Source of the DNA: Aselliscus stoliczkanus
Taxonomy: Eukaryota > Chordata > Mammalia > Chiroptera > Hipposideridae
Direction of reading: 5' to 3'
DNA: 64,000 nucleotides
Assembly (NCBI GenBank): GCA_033961575.1
Contig: CM066738.1
Span: 65,447,478 to 65,511,477 of the forward strand
This document shows positions 23,221-33,610 of the stretch, one piece after another. A program made the position numbers and the translations under genes. The notes under the pieces were generated by a model, which worked only from the letters and a program-made list of their open reading frames with translations, was not told the DNA's origin and searched no databases. Position 1 is the first letter of the stretch, and every line of letters starts with the position of its first letter.

Positions 23221-23675
23221 TTTTAAAAGATTTTATTGGGGAATTGGAGGAGGGGAACAGTGTTGGGGAACCAGGGAAGGGGAACAGACAAGTTGCTGTT
23301 CTTTTGTTCTTCAGTCTAGTTGTGGAGGACATTGCTTCACTGGCCCATGTTGGTATCATCATTGCGCTCTTCTTGGATGAGGCAGATCGGTCACCGGCCT
23401 CTGGATGGCCTCTCACAGTGGCTCTTGGCAGCGCACACCAGCTGCCAGCCACTCACGTTGGCTGCCGGCCACTCACTGTAGCCTATGGCAGCCCACTGCA
23501 GCAGGGGCTGCAGCTGTGCCGTCCCCAGGGACTCACAGCAGCCCAGCTCCAGGTGGAGCTGTTGTTTACCACCTTAGCTGTAGAGGACAGTGTCACTGAC
23601 CCTCATATGTGGGATCCGAACCGGTGCCGCTGGTGTCCCAAGTCAGCTCTTAACCACTGTGCCACTTGGCCGGCC
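23221..23675 (-). mobile_element. Long-form tRNA-derived SINE
   Basis: Target-site duplication CTAGAATTTTRTTTAT at 23205-23220 and 23676-23691. The 170-codon plus frame across it is an accident of the repeat. Confidence 0.93.
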
Positions 23676-23691
23676 CTAGAATTTTATTTTT

Positions 23692-23835
23692 TATTTTTTG
23701 TGTCTGTTCTTCCACTAGAATCTAAGTGCTGTGAGAGCAGGTACCTTGTCTGGTAAGTTCACTGCTTGATCCCAGCTCAGAAGAGCATAGTTCCTGGCAC
23801 ATCAAAGTGGATGCTGCTTTTAAACAGATCAATGA
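23692..23835 (+). mobile_element. L2 3'-end relic
   Basis: 'ccactagaatctaagtgctg', 'gagagcaggtaccttgtctg' and 'ttcctggcaca' follow the L2 3' consensus. Confidence 0.75.
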
Positions 23836-24210
23836 GTGAAACAGGCTTTCTTTTCCAGCATTCCAAAATGTTGCTCACTGATCTCCTATTTTTGGAAGTG
23901 TTTCTCTCTTGTTGAAATAGTTCTGTGTGCAAGTAGGCTTGTGATAACACACAGGCACAGCCTTACCTGGCGTTCGTTTTGCAAAGCTGCATACAACTAG
24001 GACATAGCTCCAACTGAAGTGATGGGATGCGCTGACAGCAGCCGTGCAGTTGGCCAGCGTCTCCACAGCCTCTCCTTTTAGCCAATCAAATGTCCTCCCA
24101 GACCCAGGAAAAGGAGGTCCCCTTCCTAATATTTTTGAAAATTATATTAGGATCCCAGTAGACACTCTGCAAAATAAAGCAGGACATGAAATTCAAGCTG
24201 CATTTTATTA

Positions 24211-24352
24211 TTTTTATATAAATTTTATTGGGGAACTATGTTTTTCCAGGACTTATCAGCTCCAAGTCAAGTTTTTGATCTAGTTGCGGAGGGCTGTGCC
24301 CTCCCATGTGGGAATTGAACCGCTCTAACCAACTGAGCCATCCAGCCACCCT
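24211..24352 (-). mobile_element. Shortened multi-unit-type SINE
   Basis: Only the tail region and one tRNA-like unit remain ('gggaattgaaccgctctaacc', 'aactgagccatcc' on plus). Target-site duplication CAAGCTGCRTTTTA at 24194-24207 and 24353-24366, so it inserted in this short form. Confidence 0.88.
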
Positions 24353-24366
24353 CAAGCTGCGTTTTA

Positions 24367-25258
24367 ATTAGCATTGGTTGAAGACTCTCATCCATCTCCT
24401 CAGCCTCTGCCCGTTTCCCCAAGACCTCCTCTCTACACACACCTGCCTGGGATGCTTGGAGTTGTGAGTAGGATCTCTACATGGCTGTACAGGAGTTCAC
24501 ATCCTTGTTTTTGGCCCCATGGTCGCCATGTTCTATTTAACTGAGAAAGATGGACCCATGCAGTTCCAAAGAGACGGGTGGAAAAGTGGTAAATTTGTGC
24601 TTCCTGATTAAAAAGACTTCCCTCTGGGGGTCTGCATTCCTGAGAGTTGAATGCAAGAGAGATTGGAGGTGTTTGAGAGAACTGTCTAAGGGAACTGAGG
24701 AATTCTCCTGGTCACTTTTATGATATCAAGTAAGGTGAAAGATTGTTACTTGTTTTTTTTGTTTGTTTTATTTTGCTTTATTTTTTAAAATTAGTGTGCT
24801 GCTAATAATCAAGGAAGATCCTTCTCTTCACCTACAGGAGTCATTATAAGATGACTGATGCAGTATGTGAGGTTGGTCAGATTGTTTATGTCAGCATTTA
24901 ACTAGAATCATGGCACCATCTTGATTTTATCCTGGCATACTGAAGGGTTACAGGCACAGTGGCTTGGCATTCTGATGATGTCCAAAGGTGATTGTTGTAG
25001 CTTTGACCTCATTAATGTACCTTTGAATTTCAGTTAGGTATAGGAAAATACAAACCTCCAAAAATGAAGTGTATCTATTCATGAAGTGTTGAATCTGGCA
25101 TCTCTTATCAAAAGTTTACAGTCAGCTTTGGAATTCTTAGCAGATTTAAAAAACTTCGTGTCTGTGGCAGGATCTCTATAAAATCAAATGATTCTTTCTG
25201 TGTGTGATGGTGAGGAGTCTGGTACTGGATGTGGTTTCATTGTTCTGGGATATATTTG
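24367..25258. other. Intron, no recognised feature
   Basis: Nothing recognised. Confidence 0.5.
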
Positions 25259-25358
25259 TACGAGGTGTGATCAAAAACTATGGTGAATGTTTAAATTTTT
25301 TTAAAAAAAATTATTTTGGTAAAAGACATTGCCATTAATCCCCCTCAAAATACTCCCC

Positions 25359-25466
25359 ATCGCGCCGAGTGGCGTGGTGGTTAAGCGCTGGCTTTGGAAG
25401 CCAGCGTCCCGGGTTCAGGTCCCACATATGAGGGCCAGTGACACTGCCCTCAAAAATAAATAAATA
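25359..25466 (+). mobile_element. Short-form SINE inside the palindromic mariner
   Basis: Target-site duplication AAAATACTCCCC at 25347-25358 and 25467-25478. The head lacks its first bases. Confidence 0.95.
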
Positions 25467-25927
25467 AAAATACTCCCCCTCACTTTGAACACACTTATCC
25501 CATCATTCTTGCCACTTTCTGAAGTAGTTCTTGAAATCCTCTTTCATGGGTGTCTTTAGTTGCGCTGTGGTGGCTGCCTGGATGTATTGAATCTATTCAA
25601 AACATTTACCTTTCATAGTCATTTTGACTTTGGGAAAGAACCAGAAGTCACAGGGTGCCAGATTTGGTGAATAAGGTGGATGAGGACGCACCGTAATGTT
25701 TTTATTTGACAGAAATTGCCATAGCAGAAGCGATGTGTGCCATGAGCCTTTCCATTATGATCAAAATATGACAGTGAATACTGCTGCCGAGTGCCATCCA
25801 ACAGAAGGGCAACGATCTTCGATACCAGAAACGGTGTATGGAACCTTAATAACAGTGTGTGACAAGTTTCTACTTATTTGGTGCAGTCAGTTGGGTGTGA
25901 GCTACGGTTGAGAGAAGGTGTGTTTTA

Positions 25928-25994
25928 TTTTTTTTTATTTTTATTTTTTTTGAGGGCAGTGTCACTGACCCTCATATGTGGGACCCGAACCAAG
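25928..25994 (-). mobile_element. Truncated short-form SINE inside the palindromic mariner
   Basis: Only 'gagggcagtgtcactgaccc' to 'gaaccaag' remains, that is, the 5' head is missing. Perfect duplication GAGAAGGTGTGTTTTA at 25912-25927 and 25995-26010. Confidence 0.93.
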
Positions 25995-26392
25995 GAGAAG
26001 GTGTGTTTTAAAGAAGGTGTGTCCTCTGTTACGACAATGATCTATGTCACACATTGCTTCTGGTACGGCAATTTCTGTCAAATAAAAGCATTACAGTGTG
26101 ATCACATCTACCTTATTCACTGTCACCAGATCTGGCACCATGCATGTGACTTCTGCCTCTTCTCCAAAGTCAAAATGATTCAGGATATCGAGGAAGCCAT
26201 AACAGCTACAACTAAAGACACAAAAGAGGACTTCGAGTGCTGCTTCAGAAAGTGGCAGAAACTATGAGATAAGTGTGTTTGAAGCTAGGGGGATGTATTT
26301 TGAGGAGGATTAACGGCAATGTGTCTTTTACTGTAATTTTTTTTTAAGTTAAACATTCACCATATTGTTTGATCACACCTCATGATATTTGA

Positions 26393-26425
26393 TACATATA
26401 TACATACATACATATATACATACTG
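26393..26425. repeat. (TACA/TATA)n microsatellite
   Basis: Imperfect ATAC/ATAT repeats directly beside the mariner derivative. Confidence 0.85.
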
Positions 26426-26671
26426 TCCTAGGATGTGAGCAAATAGTCAACTCTTCCTGCAGCCTCACTATGCTTATTGAGATAAAGTGATGGATGTTGA
26501 TAATTGATGAACATAATTCATGATGAAAAATATTGCTATTTAAATAACAGGTGCTACATATTATTAATAAATCTAAAAATTACCCATAAAAACCAAATTA
26601 CCCCTAGTTCTTCAGTTTTGTACTTCATTACAAATGGATAATAAGGAAACTGTTGGTACTCCTATTGAAAA

Positions 26672-27000
26672 ATGTAACTGTGCAATGAAATACTACTCAG
26701 CCATAAAAAATGAAATATTGCCATTTGTGACAGCCTGGGTGGATCTTGATAGTAGTATGCTAAAGTGAAATAAGTCAGATGGAAAAGGACAAAAACCGTA
26801 TGATTTCACTCATATATGGAATATAAAACAAGGGTAACAAACAAAGTTAACAAATTCATAGATACAACAGAGTGATGATTACCAGAGGGGAAAGGGGGTC
26901 AAATATAAGGAAACACGGGTGTCGAATTATAATCTTGTACACCTGAAAATTTTATGTAATTAACCGATGTTACCCCAATAAATTCATTTTAAAAATATTT
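26672..27000 (+). mobile_element. L1 3'-end fragment
   Basis: 'gcaatgaaatactactcagcc', 'gtgaaataagtcagatgg' and 'tgatttcactcatatatgg' are the end of L1 ORF2, followed by a 3' UTR ending near AATAAATTCATTTTAAAA. Confidence 0.92.
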
Positions 27001-27012
27001 CTCTGAATAATT

Positions 27013-27421
27013 TTTTTTTAAAGATTTTATTGGGGAATTGGGGAAGGGGAACAGTGTTGGGGAATTGGGGAAGGGGAACAGTCAAATTGTCCTTCAGTCT
27101 TAGTTGTGAAGGGTGCAGCTAGCTCAACTCCAAGTCCGGTCGCCATCAAGCTAGCCCTCGGCAGCTCACAGCTGCTCAGCTCAAGGTGCCCTGTTCCTTC
27201 TTAGTTGCTGGTGGGCATAACCCACCATGCCATGTGGGAGTCGAACTGGCAACATTGTTGTTAGGAGCATGTGCTCTCACCAGCTGAGCCATCCTGCCAC
27301 CTGTTGGCAGCTCAGCCGCAGCTCAGCTCAGGCACAGCTCACTGGCCCATGTGGGAATTGAACCGGTGACCCTGTTGCTCAGAGCTCGCGCTCTTAACCA
27401 ACTGAGCCACTTGTCCAGCTT
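27013..27421 (-). mobile_element. Multi-unit tRNA-derived SINE
   Basis: Plus-strand tail to head: 'aagattttattggggaattgg', three 'aactgagcca'/'agctgagcca' units. Target-site duplication CTGAATAATT at 27003-27012 and 27424-27433. Confidence 0.92.
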
Positions 27422-27433
27422 CGCTGAATAATT

Positions 27434-27719
27434 CTTAAAACTGCATTTCACCAAAGCAATTTCCAGGAGGAAAGATTATAAGGAAAAAGAGGGGTAAAAG
27501 TGGAATGTATGAGAGTAACAGAGATTTATTTCCTTTTCACTTTAGCTGTGGAATTTTTTTATTACAAGATTTATGCATGGTGTTAAAGAGAAAACCACAG
27601 GATCAAATGGGACTTATGCAACAGTCATGATATTGAGGAAAAAGTGAATATAGGAAATATATAAAATAGAATCACTTGAATGAAGCTGCTAAAATTATTT
27701 ATGTTATGAAGTTTGAGGC
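27434..27719. other. Intron, no recognised feature
   Basis: Nothing recognised. Confidence 0.5.
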
Positions 27720-28115
27720 ATGAAGAAAGACTTTATTCTTGTTCTAGCTAGCCTGGAAAATTAAATTTTTGAACTTTCCAGCCCTGTGTCAGTGCCTAGA
27801 TATACATCTGGATATATACCAAACCTCCAGATAACTTTCTGATTACCTCACATATCCAGACTCCTTGACATCCATTATCCAGACCACCAGACAAGAAGAG
27901 ACCTCCTGGTGCCCATCTTCTGGACCACCTTGCATCCATTATCCTGACTCCTGGACCAATCCTAGGGCTTAGAATGCAGGACTGATAAGTCTCAACAATG
28001 TACTTTTAGTAAAGAACTCAACTTTTCTTTCTTCTTTGGAACACTTCTGGGTTTTTGCCTAGCTGTTTCCAGTTTTCAAACTCTAAGACCCTCGAATAAA
28101 TTTTTATCATTAAAA
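27720..28115 (+). repeat. Unclassified LTR-like sequence
   Basis: C-rich, with degenerate internal repeats ('catccattatcc' at two places), a CCAAT, a late CCTCGAATAAA polyadenylation-type signal and then an A run. The layout resembles an LTR, but no TG...CA ends or target duplication are clear. It is non-coding. It could also be the 3' end of another retroelement. Confidence 0.3.
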
Positions 28116-28256
28116 AAATGTGACTGAAGGAATATGACAAAAAACTTATGCAATCAAATGTACATTGCCCACTTTAGTGACAATACATGCATTTCAGTGA
28201 TACAATTATTCTCAAAAACATTTTGGAATATCACTTTCTTTTAAAATTGCTTTCAG

Positions 28257-28383
28257 GGCCGGCCGAGTGGCATGGTGGTTAAGTGCTGGTTTGGGAAGCC
28301 AGCGGCCCCGGTTTGGGTCCCACATATGAGGGCCAGTGACACTGCCCTCAAAAAAATAAAAAATAAAAATAAATACAAAAAAT
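28257..28383 (+). mobile_element. Short-form tRNA-derived SINE
   Basis: Target-site duplication AAAATTGCTTTCRG at 28243-28256 and 28384-28397. Confidence 0.95.
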
Positions 28384-28550
28384 AAAATTGCTTTCGGAGT
28401 CTCAAAATACATCATTTTATACTCAATGGTAGAAGATCTTTACCTTCCAAGGTAGGTTAGGTTTTTGGAAATAGCCAGAAATCATTCAGAGCAACATCTA
28501 GTGAATCATGCATGTCGGAAAGATGAATCATATTTACTTTTGTACCGTTT

Positions 28551-28567
28551 AAGAGTTGTGACTATAG
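28551..28567. repeat. 5' target-site duplication of L1 fragment
   Basis: AAGAGTTGTGACTATAG; its partner AAGAGCTGTGACTATAG lies at 29447-29463, beyond the nested SINE. Confidence 0.85.
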
Positions 28568-28902
28568 GGTGTCAGATGAGCACATGTTGTCTTCTTAGGG
28601 AGACCACTTCATCATGAATGGTGTAGAGACTTGACCACTGCACTGTACACCTGAAGCTGACGTTGAATAATATTGTATGTCAACTATAATATATATATAT
28701 AATCACGGAATGTGTAGTATAGTGTGGGTAGTGGAGTCAATGGAATTGTAATACATATGTATGATATCCAGGGTTGGGGGAGTGGTGGATTGGGGGAGGG
28801 AGGTTGTCACTTTGTGAGAGGTGAAAAGTATAACTATTGCATTGTTTTGTATACCTGAAACTAATAAAAAAAAAAAGTGTTTCTTTTAATCAAAAAATTA
28901 AA
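28568..28902 (+). mobile_element. 5'-truncated L1 (3' UTR only)
   Basis: Closely follows the 3' UTR of the 2143-7439 L1 (compare 7125-7430): 'gggtgtcagatg', 'gggagaccacttcat', 'cactgcactgta' and the G-rich block. An A run at about 28863-28876 is followed by 26 bases before the target duplication. Confidence 0.92.
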
Positions 28903-28910
28903 AAGAGTTG

Positions 28911-29446
28911 GGCCGGCCGAGTGGCGCGTTGGTTAAGAACTGGCTTTGGAAGCCAGCGGCCCCGGTTTGGTCCCACATATGAGGGCCGGTAACACTGTCC
29001 TCAAAAAAAAAAAAAGCTGGCTTGGGACGTAAACGGCCCCTGTTCGGATCCCACATATGAGGACCAGTGGCACTGCCCTCTACAGCTAAGATGGTGAACA
29101 ATAGCTCCACATGAAGCTGGGCTGCTCCGAGTCCTGGGATGGCGTAGCTGCAGCCCTTGCTGCAGTGGGCTGCCACAGGCTACAGTGAGTGGCCGGCAGC
29201 CAGAGTGCGGTTGGCAGCCAGTGTGAGCCGCCAAGAGCCACTGTGAGCGGCTGTCCAGAGGCCGGCGATCGATCTGCCTCACCCGAGAAGAGAGCCATGA
29301 TGATACCAACATGGGCCAGTGAAGCAATGTCCTCCACAACTAGACTGAAGAACAAAAGAACAGCAACTTGTCTGTTCCCTTTCCCTGGTTCCCCAGTGCT
29401 GTTCCCCTCCCCCAATTCCCCAATAAAATCTTTAAAAAAAAAAAAA
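28911..29446 (+). mobile_element. Chimeric SINE: short form joined to long form
   Basis: A complete short-form unit (28911-29012) with its A run leads directly into a long-form copy that lacks its first ~28 bases and starts 'gctggcttggga'. It ends AATAAAATCTTT plus poly-A. It is inserted inside the 3' target duplication of the preceding L1, with its own duplication AAGAGYTG. Confidence 0.85.
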
Positions 29447-29612
29447 AAGAGCTGTGACTATAGTAATGATATGGATTTTTATCCTGTGTAGCATCTAAAT
29501 TTAATTTAAAGTTCAGAAAAATAAAAAGGCTACTTACTAATAACATGCTGAACAGTGGCATATCAATGGGATTGATTTATTGTATCCTTCACAGGTCATT
29601 AAAGGACAGCAT

Positions 29613-29734
29613 GCAGGGGCCGGCCGAATGGCGAGTGGCGCTGTGGTTAAGCGCTGGCTTGGGAAGCCAGCGGCCCCGGTTCAGTCCCACATGTGAGGGC
29701 CAGTGACACTGCCCTCAAAAAAAAAAAAAAAAAA
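29613..29734 (+). mobile_element. Short-form tRNA-derived SINE
   Basis: Target-site duplication GACAGCAT at 29605-29612 and 29735-29742. It has a small duplication in the head ('gaatggcgagtggc'). Confidence 0.93.
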
Positions 29735-29742
29735 GACAGCAT

Positions 29743-30215
29743 TCATGTTAAATAGAGTTTGGTAGTGTTAATGTGACTTCACAGTATTACACCAAAACTT
29801 GGAAGAAAGGAATACACGGGAGAAGATGTCTTTTACCTGTCTCTTGGAGAAGCTGGTCTGATTTGGACCCGTCTTGAGGTAGCTGGTTCCAGTAGTTTTT
29901 ACCTTAAGGCCATTCCGTACATCCCCTAGGTTTCTCCTGCCCCATGTTATTTGTATGTTGGCTATTTGGGGTTGGAATGTGAATTAGACTCATACTATTT
30001 GTACAAATAGGCTGAAGGGTGGACCTCAATTAGATGGGCTTTAGGGAATGGGGAAATGGTTTGTGAAGCTAGACCAGGGATAAAAAGAGCCGTTGATGGA
30101 AATGAGAATTAGATTATACGTCACTTATTTAATTTTCTGTGTCCCTCATTAACTAGTGAGCTCCTTGATGGCAGGGAGCCTGGCTTAACAGTCAGCTGTT
30201 AAGCAACTAACATCA
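29743..30215. other. Intron, no recognised feature
   Basis: A scrap of L2-like text ('tgagctccttgatggcaggg') lies at 30157-30180; otherwise nothing. Confidence 0.45.
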
Positions 30216-30217
30216 TA

Positions 30218-30297
30218 TTAGGTTGTTGGAAAAGTCATGACGTATTTTTTGTATGTTTTTTGTTGCAAAAATGCATCATGACTTTTCTGACGACCAA
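30218..30297. mobile_element. 80-bp palindromic mariner MITE
   Basis: Inverted arms GTTGTTGGAAAAGTCATGA and the complement of TCATGACTTTTCTGACGACC, with TA on both sides. The ends match the mariner at 60536-61945, so it is a deletion derivative of that family. Confidence 0.9.
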
Positions 30298-30344
30298 TAT
30301 GTGGCATAGGCCTTGCGGCTGTTCAGTACATTGTTTTTTAATGA

Positions 30345-30515
30345 AAAGAAGGAAGAAAACTAGTATTTATTAAGCAGCTAGTACTTTCCAGGTGCTACCT
30401 CATTGAGTCCTCTATGGAGTGGTCATATGAAGCTCAGGTCAAACTGAAGCCCAGAAAGGTTAAATGCTGGGGTGGGGATACTTAGTAAGTGGTAGAGCTG
30501 TAATTTAAAACTCTA
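30345..30515 (-). mobile_element. MIR SINE relic
   Basis: Antisense pattern 'tatttattaagcagctagtac', 'ccaggtgctacctcattgag', 'agtggtagagct'. Confidence 0.7.
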
Positions 30516-30626
30516 TTGTGTAAATTAAAAACTAAGCTATGTGCCTGACTGGCCCACCCCTGACATTTGTGAGGGTCCAGCCAGAACAGGCATATAAATA
30601 CAGGGCCACATACCATCTGTCTAAAC

Positions 30627-30818
30627 CAGTGGCTCTCAACTGGAGGAAGTTTTGCCCCCAGGGGACACTCAGAAATGACTGGAGACTGTTTTGGTTGCCA
30701 CAACTAAGGAGAGTGGTCCTGGCATCTAGTGATGGGAGGCCAGGGATGCTGTGCCACTCCACACCCCAGAAAGAATAATCTTACTCTAATGTCACTATAC
30801 CAAGGCTGAGAAACCTTG
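30627..30818. mobile_element. hAT-type MITE (ancient MER family)
   Basis: CAGTGGCTCTCAAC at the left is inverted in CTGAGAAACC at the right. Near-matching 8-bp flanks GTCTAAAC and GGTTAAAC fit hAT duplications. The interior text 'ggggacactcagaaatgactgg' is typical of an old mammalian family. Confidence 0.8.
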
Positions 30819-31074
30819 GGTTAAACTATTAAAACTATGATTCCAGTTACGCCCATGGCCTGGTCAACATTCTCACCAGTGGCCCTTTCCCAGCGCTGCT
30901 CCATCCTGTGAAGAGCCTGAGCACTAGCACAGATCTGCTGGGGAAGTGCAAGGTGCCGGTCTAGAGGCACTTACTTAGGCTTGTGCTTCCCTCCTGTTCC
31001 CTCAGCTAAATTATTTTCAAAAACATTCCTAGAGGTCTGAAATGAAGAAAAATAAATGCTTTCTTTTTATTTTG

Positions 31075-31190
31075 GGTTTATGATATTGCAGGGCCTTCCA
31101 AAGTGCAGGGCCCAGAACAGGGCTAAAGGCAGTACTGGCACCTGGCATGCGTTAGGTACTGGAAAAATGTTTGTTAAATGAATATTTCCA
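31075..31190. mobile_element. L2/MIR-like relic
   Basis: 'agggcccagaacagggc', 'cacctggcatgcgttaggt' and 'tgttaaatgaat' fit an L2 or MIR 3' end. Confidence 0.5.
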
Positions 31191-31505
31191 CCGCACCATC
31201 CTTCCTGAATGAATGATCGGCATGCATTTATGGACATTATGTACTGTTTCATTTTAAAGGCTGTTACTATATGATATAATACTAGATTGAGCATGTTTTA
31301 TCTTCTTTAGCTGGGAAGTAATTTAATTTTTCAGTACCTGCATTTTCTCATCTTTCAAACAACAGTTTGGATTAGAATCAAGCGTTCTTTACTTAGGGTC
31401 TACATACCAGCCATAAAGGCATTCCGCAAGATCCCCAAACCACAAGATTAGATAGATGCATGGATGTGTGGATATACACACGTACTGCTCATGTGCACAC
31501 TTTCT

Positions 31506-31622
31506 GTGCACTTTGTTGGATTCCACCTTTTAGCTATTGTGAAGAATGCTGCCATGAACATTGGGAGCTTTGTTGGATTCCACCTTTTAGCTATTGTGAA
31601 GAATGCTGCCATGAACATTGGT
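31506..31622. repeat. 58-bp direct duplication within L1
   Basis: Two adjacent near-identical copies of the segment beginning 'ctttgttggattccacc'. Confidence 0.93.
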
Positions 31623-32040
31623 TTATGAGTATCTGTTTGAGTCTTTGTTTTCAGTTATTTTGGATATATATATGTAGGAGTGGTATTGCTGGATCATATA
31701 GTAATTCTATGTTTAGCTTTTTGAGTAACTGCCAAATTATTTTCCACAGTGGCTGCACCATTTTATGTTCCCATCCGGTTTCACTTGTGCACGGTTTAAA
31801 TTTTTCTACATCCTCAACAACACTTACTTACTTTCTGTTTTTTTTTTCTTTTTTTCTTTTTTTCTTTTTTTACATCCTAGTGGGTGTAAAGTGGTTTCTT
31901 ATTGTGGTTTTGATTTGCATTTTTCTAAAGATGCATGCTATTGAACATCTTTGCATGTGCTTATTGGCCATTTGTACATCTTCTCTGGAGAGATACTTAC
32001 TTAAAAGAGATACTTACATAGTATAATTGGGTAGTTTTTT

Positions 32041-32161
32041 TGTGTGTGTGTTTTCTTTTTTTTTTTTGAGGGCAGTGTCAGTGGCCCTCATAAGTGGGAC
32101 CCGAACCGAGGCTGCTGGCTTCCCAAACCAGCGCTTAACCACCGGGCCACTCAGCCAGCCC
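32041..32161 (-). mobile_element. Short-form tRNA-derived SINE
   Basis: Target-site duplication GGGTAGTTT at 32029-32037 and 32162-32170. Confidence 0.92.
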
Positions 32162-32210
32162 GGGTAGTTTGTTTTTTTGTTGTTGAGTTGTAGATGTTCT
32201 CTCTCTCTTT

Positions 32211-32680
32211 TTTTTTTAATTGGGGAATTGGGGGAGGGGAACAGTGTTGGGGAACCGGGAAAGGGGAACAGACAAGTTGCTGTTCTTTTGTTCTTCAGTA
32301 TAGTTGTGGAGGACATTGCTTCACTAGCCCATGTTGGTATCATCATTGCGCTCTTCTCGGGTGAGGCATCAGTTGTCTGCCCCTGGACAGCCGTTCACAG
32401 CGGCTCTTGGCAGCTCACACTGGCTGCTAGCCACTCACGCTGGCTGCCGGCCACTCACTGTAGCCTATGGCAGCCCACTGCAGCAGGGGCTGCAGCTATG
32501 CCGTCCCGGGGGCTGCAGCTATGCCGTCCCGGGGACTCACAGCAGCCCAGCTCCATGTGGAGCTATTGTTCACCATCTTAGCTGTAGAGGGTGGTGTCAC
32601 TGGCCCTCATATGTGGGATCTGAACCGGGGCTGCTGGCATCCCAAGCCAGCTCTTAACCAACACGCCACTCGACCGGCCC
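32211..32680 (-). mobile_element. Long-form tRNA-derived SINE
   Basis: Target-site duplication TAGAWGTTCTCT at 32191-32202 and 32681-32692. 'ctgcagctatgccgtcccggg' type text is duplicated inside. Confidence 0.92.
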
Positions 32681-33219
32681 TAGAAGTTCTCTTTATTTCC
32701 TGGATATTAAATTCTTATTAGATATATGTGTATGATTTGGAGATATTTTCTCCCATTCTGTAGGTTGTTTTTTCACTTTCTAGTTAATGTCCTTTGATGC
32801 AAGAAAAAGTTTTAAATTTTGATGGAATTCAGTTTATCTGCTTTTTGTCACTCATGCTTTTGGCATCATATCTAAAAATTATTTGTGAACTCAAAAGTCA
32901 TGAATATTTACTCCTATGTTTTCTTCTAAGGTTTTTGTGGTTTTAGCTCTATATTTAGGTCTTTGACCCATTTTCAGTTAATTTTTCTATATAATGTGAG
33001 GTAGTGATCCAAATTCATTCGTTTGTGTGTGGAAATCCAGTTGTCTCAGCCATCATATGTTGAAGAGACTATTCTTTCCCCATTGAATGGCACCTTTGTC
33101 AAAAATCTGCCATAGACGTTTGGGTTTATTTCTGGACTGAATTCGATTCCATTGATCTGTATGTCTATTTTCATGCTAGTACTATGCTGTTTTGATTACT
33201 GTCGCTTTGCAATAAGTTT

Positions 33220-33610
33220 TTTGATTTTTGTTTGTTTTTCTTTTTAAAGTTTTATTGGGGAATTGGGGAAGGGGAACAGCCAATTTGTTGTCCTTCAGTC
33301 TTAGTTGTGCAGGGCGTAGCTAGCTCAGCTGCAAGCCCAGTTACCATCCGACCACCCGTCAGCTGCTTGCAGCTGCTCAGCTCATGGTGCTGTGTTCAAT
33401 CGTAGTTGTGGGTAGGCATAGCCCACCATCCCATGTGGGAGTTGAACCCGCAACCTTGTTGTTAGGAGCACGTGCTCTCACCAACTGAGCCATCCTGCCA
33501 CCTGTTGGTAGCTCAGCTCTGGCACAGCTCACTGGCCCATGTAGGAATCGAACCAGCAACCTTGTTTCTCAGAGTTTGCTCTCTTAACCAACTGAGCCAC
33601 TCAGCCGGCC
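33220..33610 (-). mobile_element. Multi-unit tRNA-derived SINE
   Basis: Three tRNA-like units read on minus. Target-site duplication TGCAATAAGTTT at 33208-33219 and 33611-33622. Confidence 0.93.

Larger units (their letters stand above)
25261..26382. mobile_element. Palindromic mariner-type derivative
   Basis: Both ends carry the same inverted sequence (left CGAGGTGTGATCAAAAAC after a TA; right complement TGAGGTGTGATCAAACAA). Both arms encode the same C-terminal part of a mariner transposase, facing outward. The left arm on minus, 25801 back to about 25330, has GNFCQIKTLRC, HLIHQIWHPVTSG and then, in another frame, YFRKWQ. The right arm on plus, about 26035-26330, has YGNFCQIKALQC and ECCFRKWQ. 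The N-terminal half of the transposase is absent. Two short SINEs interrupt the arms. The arrangement is that of a non-autonomous hairpin-forming element. Confidence 0.82.

Noticed and set aside
23244..23756. 170-codon plus-strand ORF and similar ORFs in other copies (for example 18246, 29086, 32177, 57156)
   Set aside because: All lie in the long-form SINE, change frame between copies and have no independent coding sign; they are GC-rich repeat by-products.
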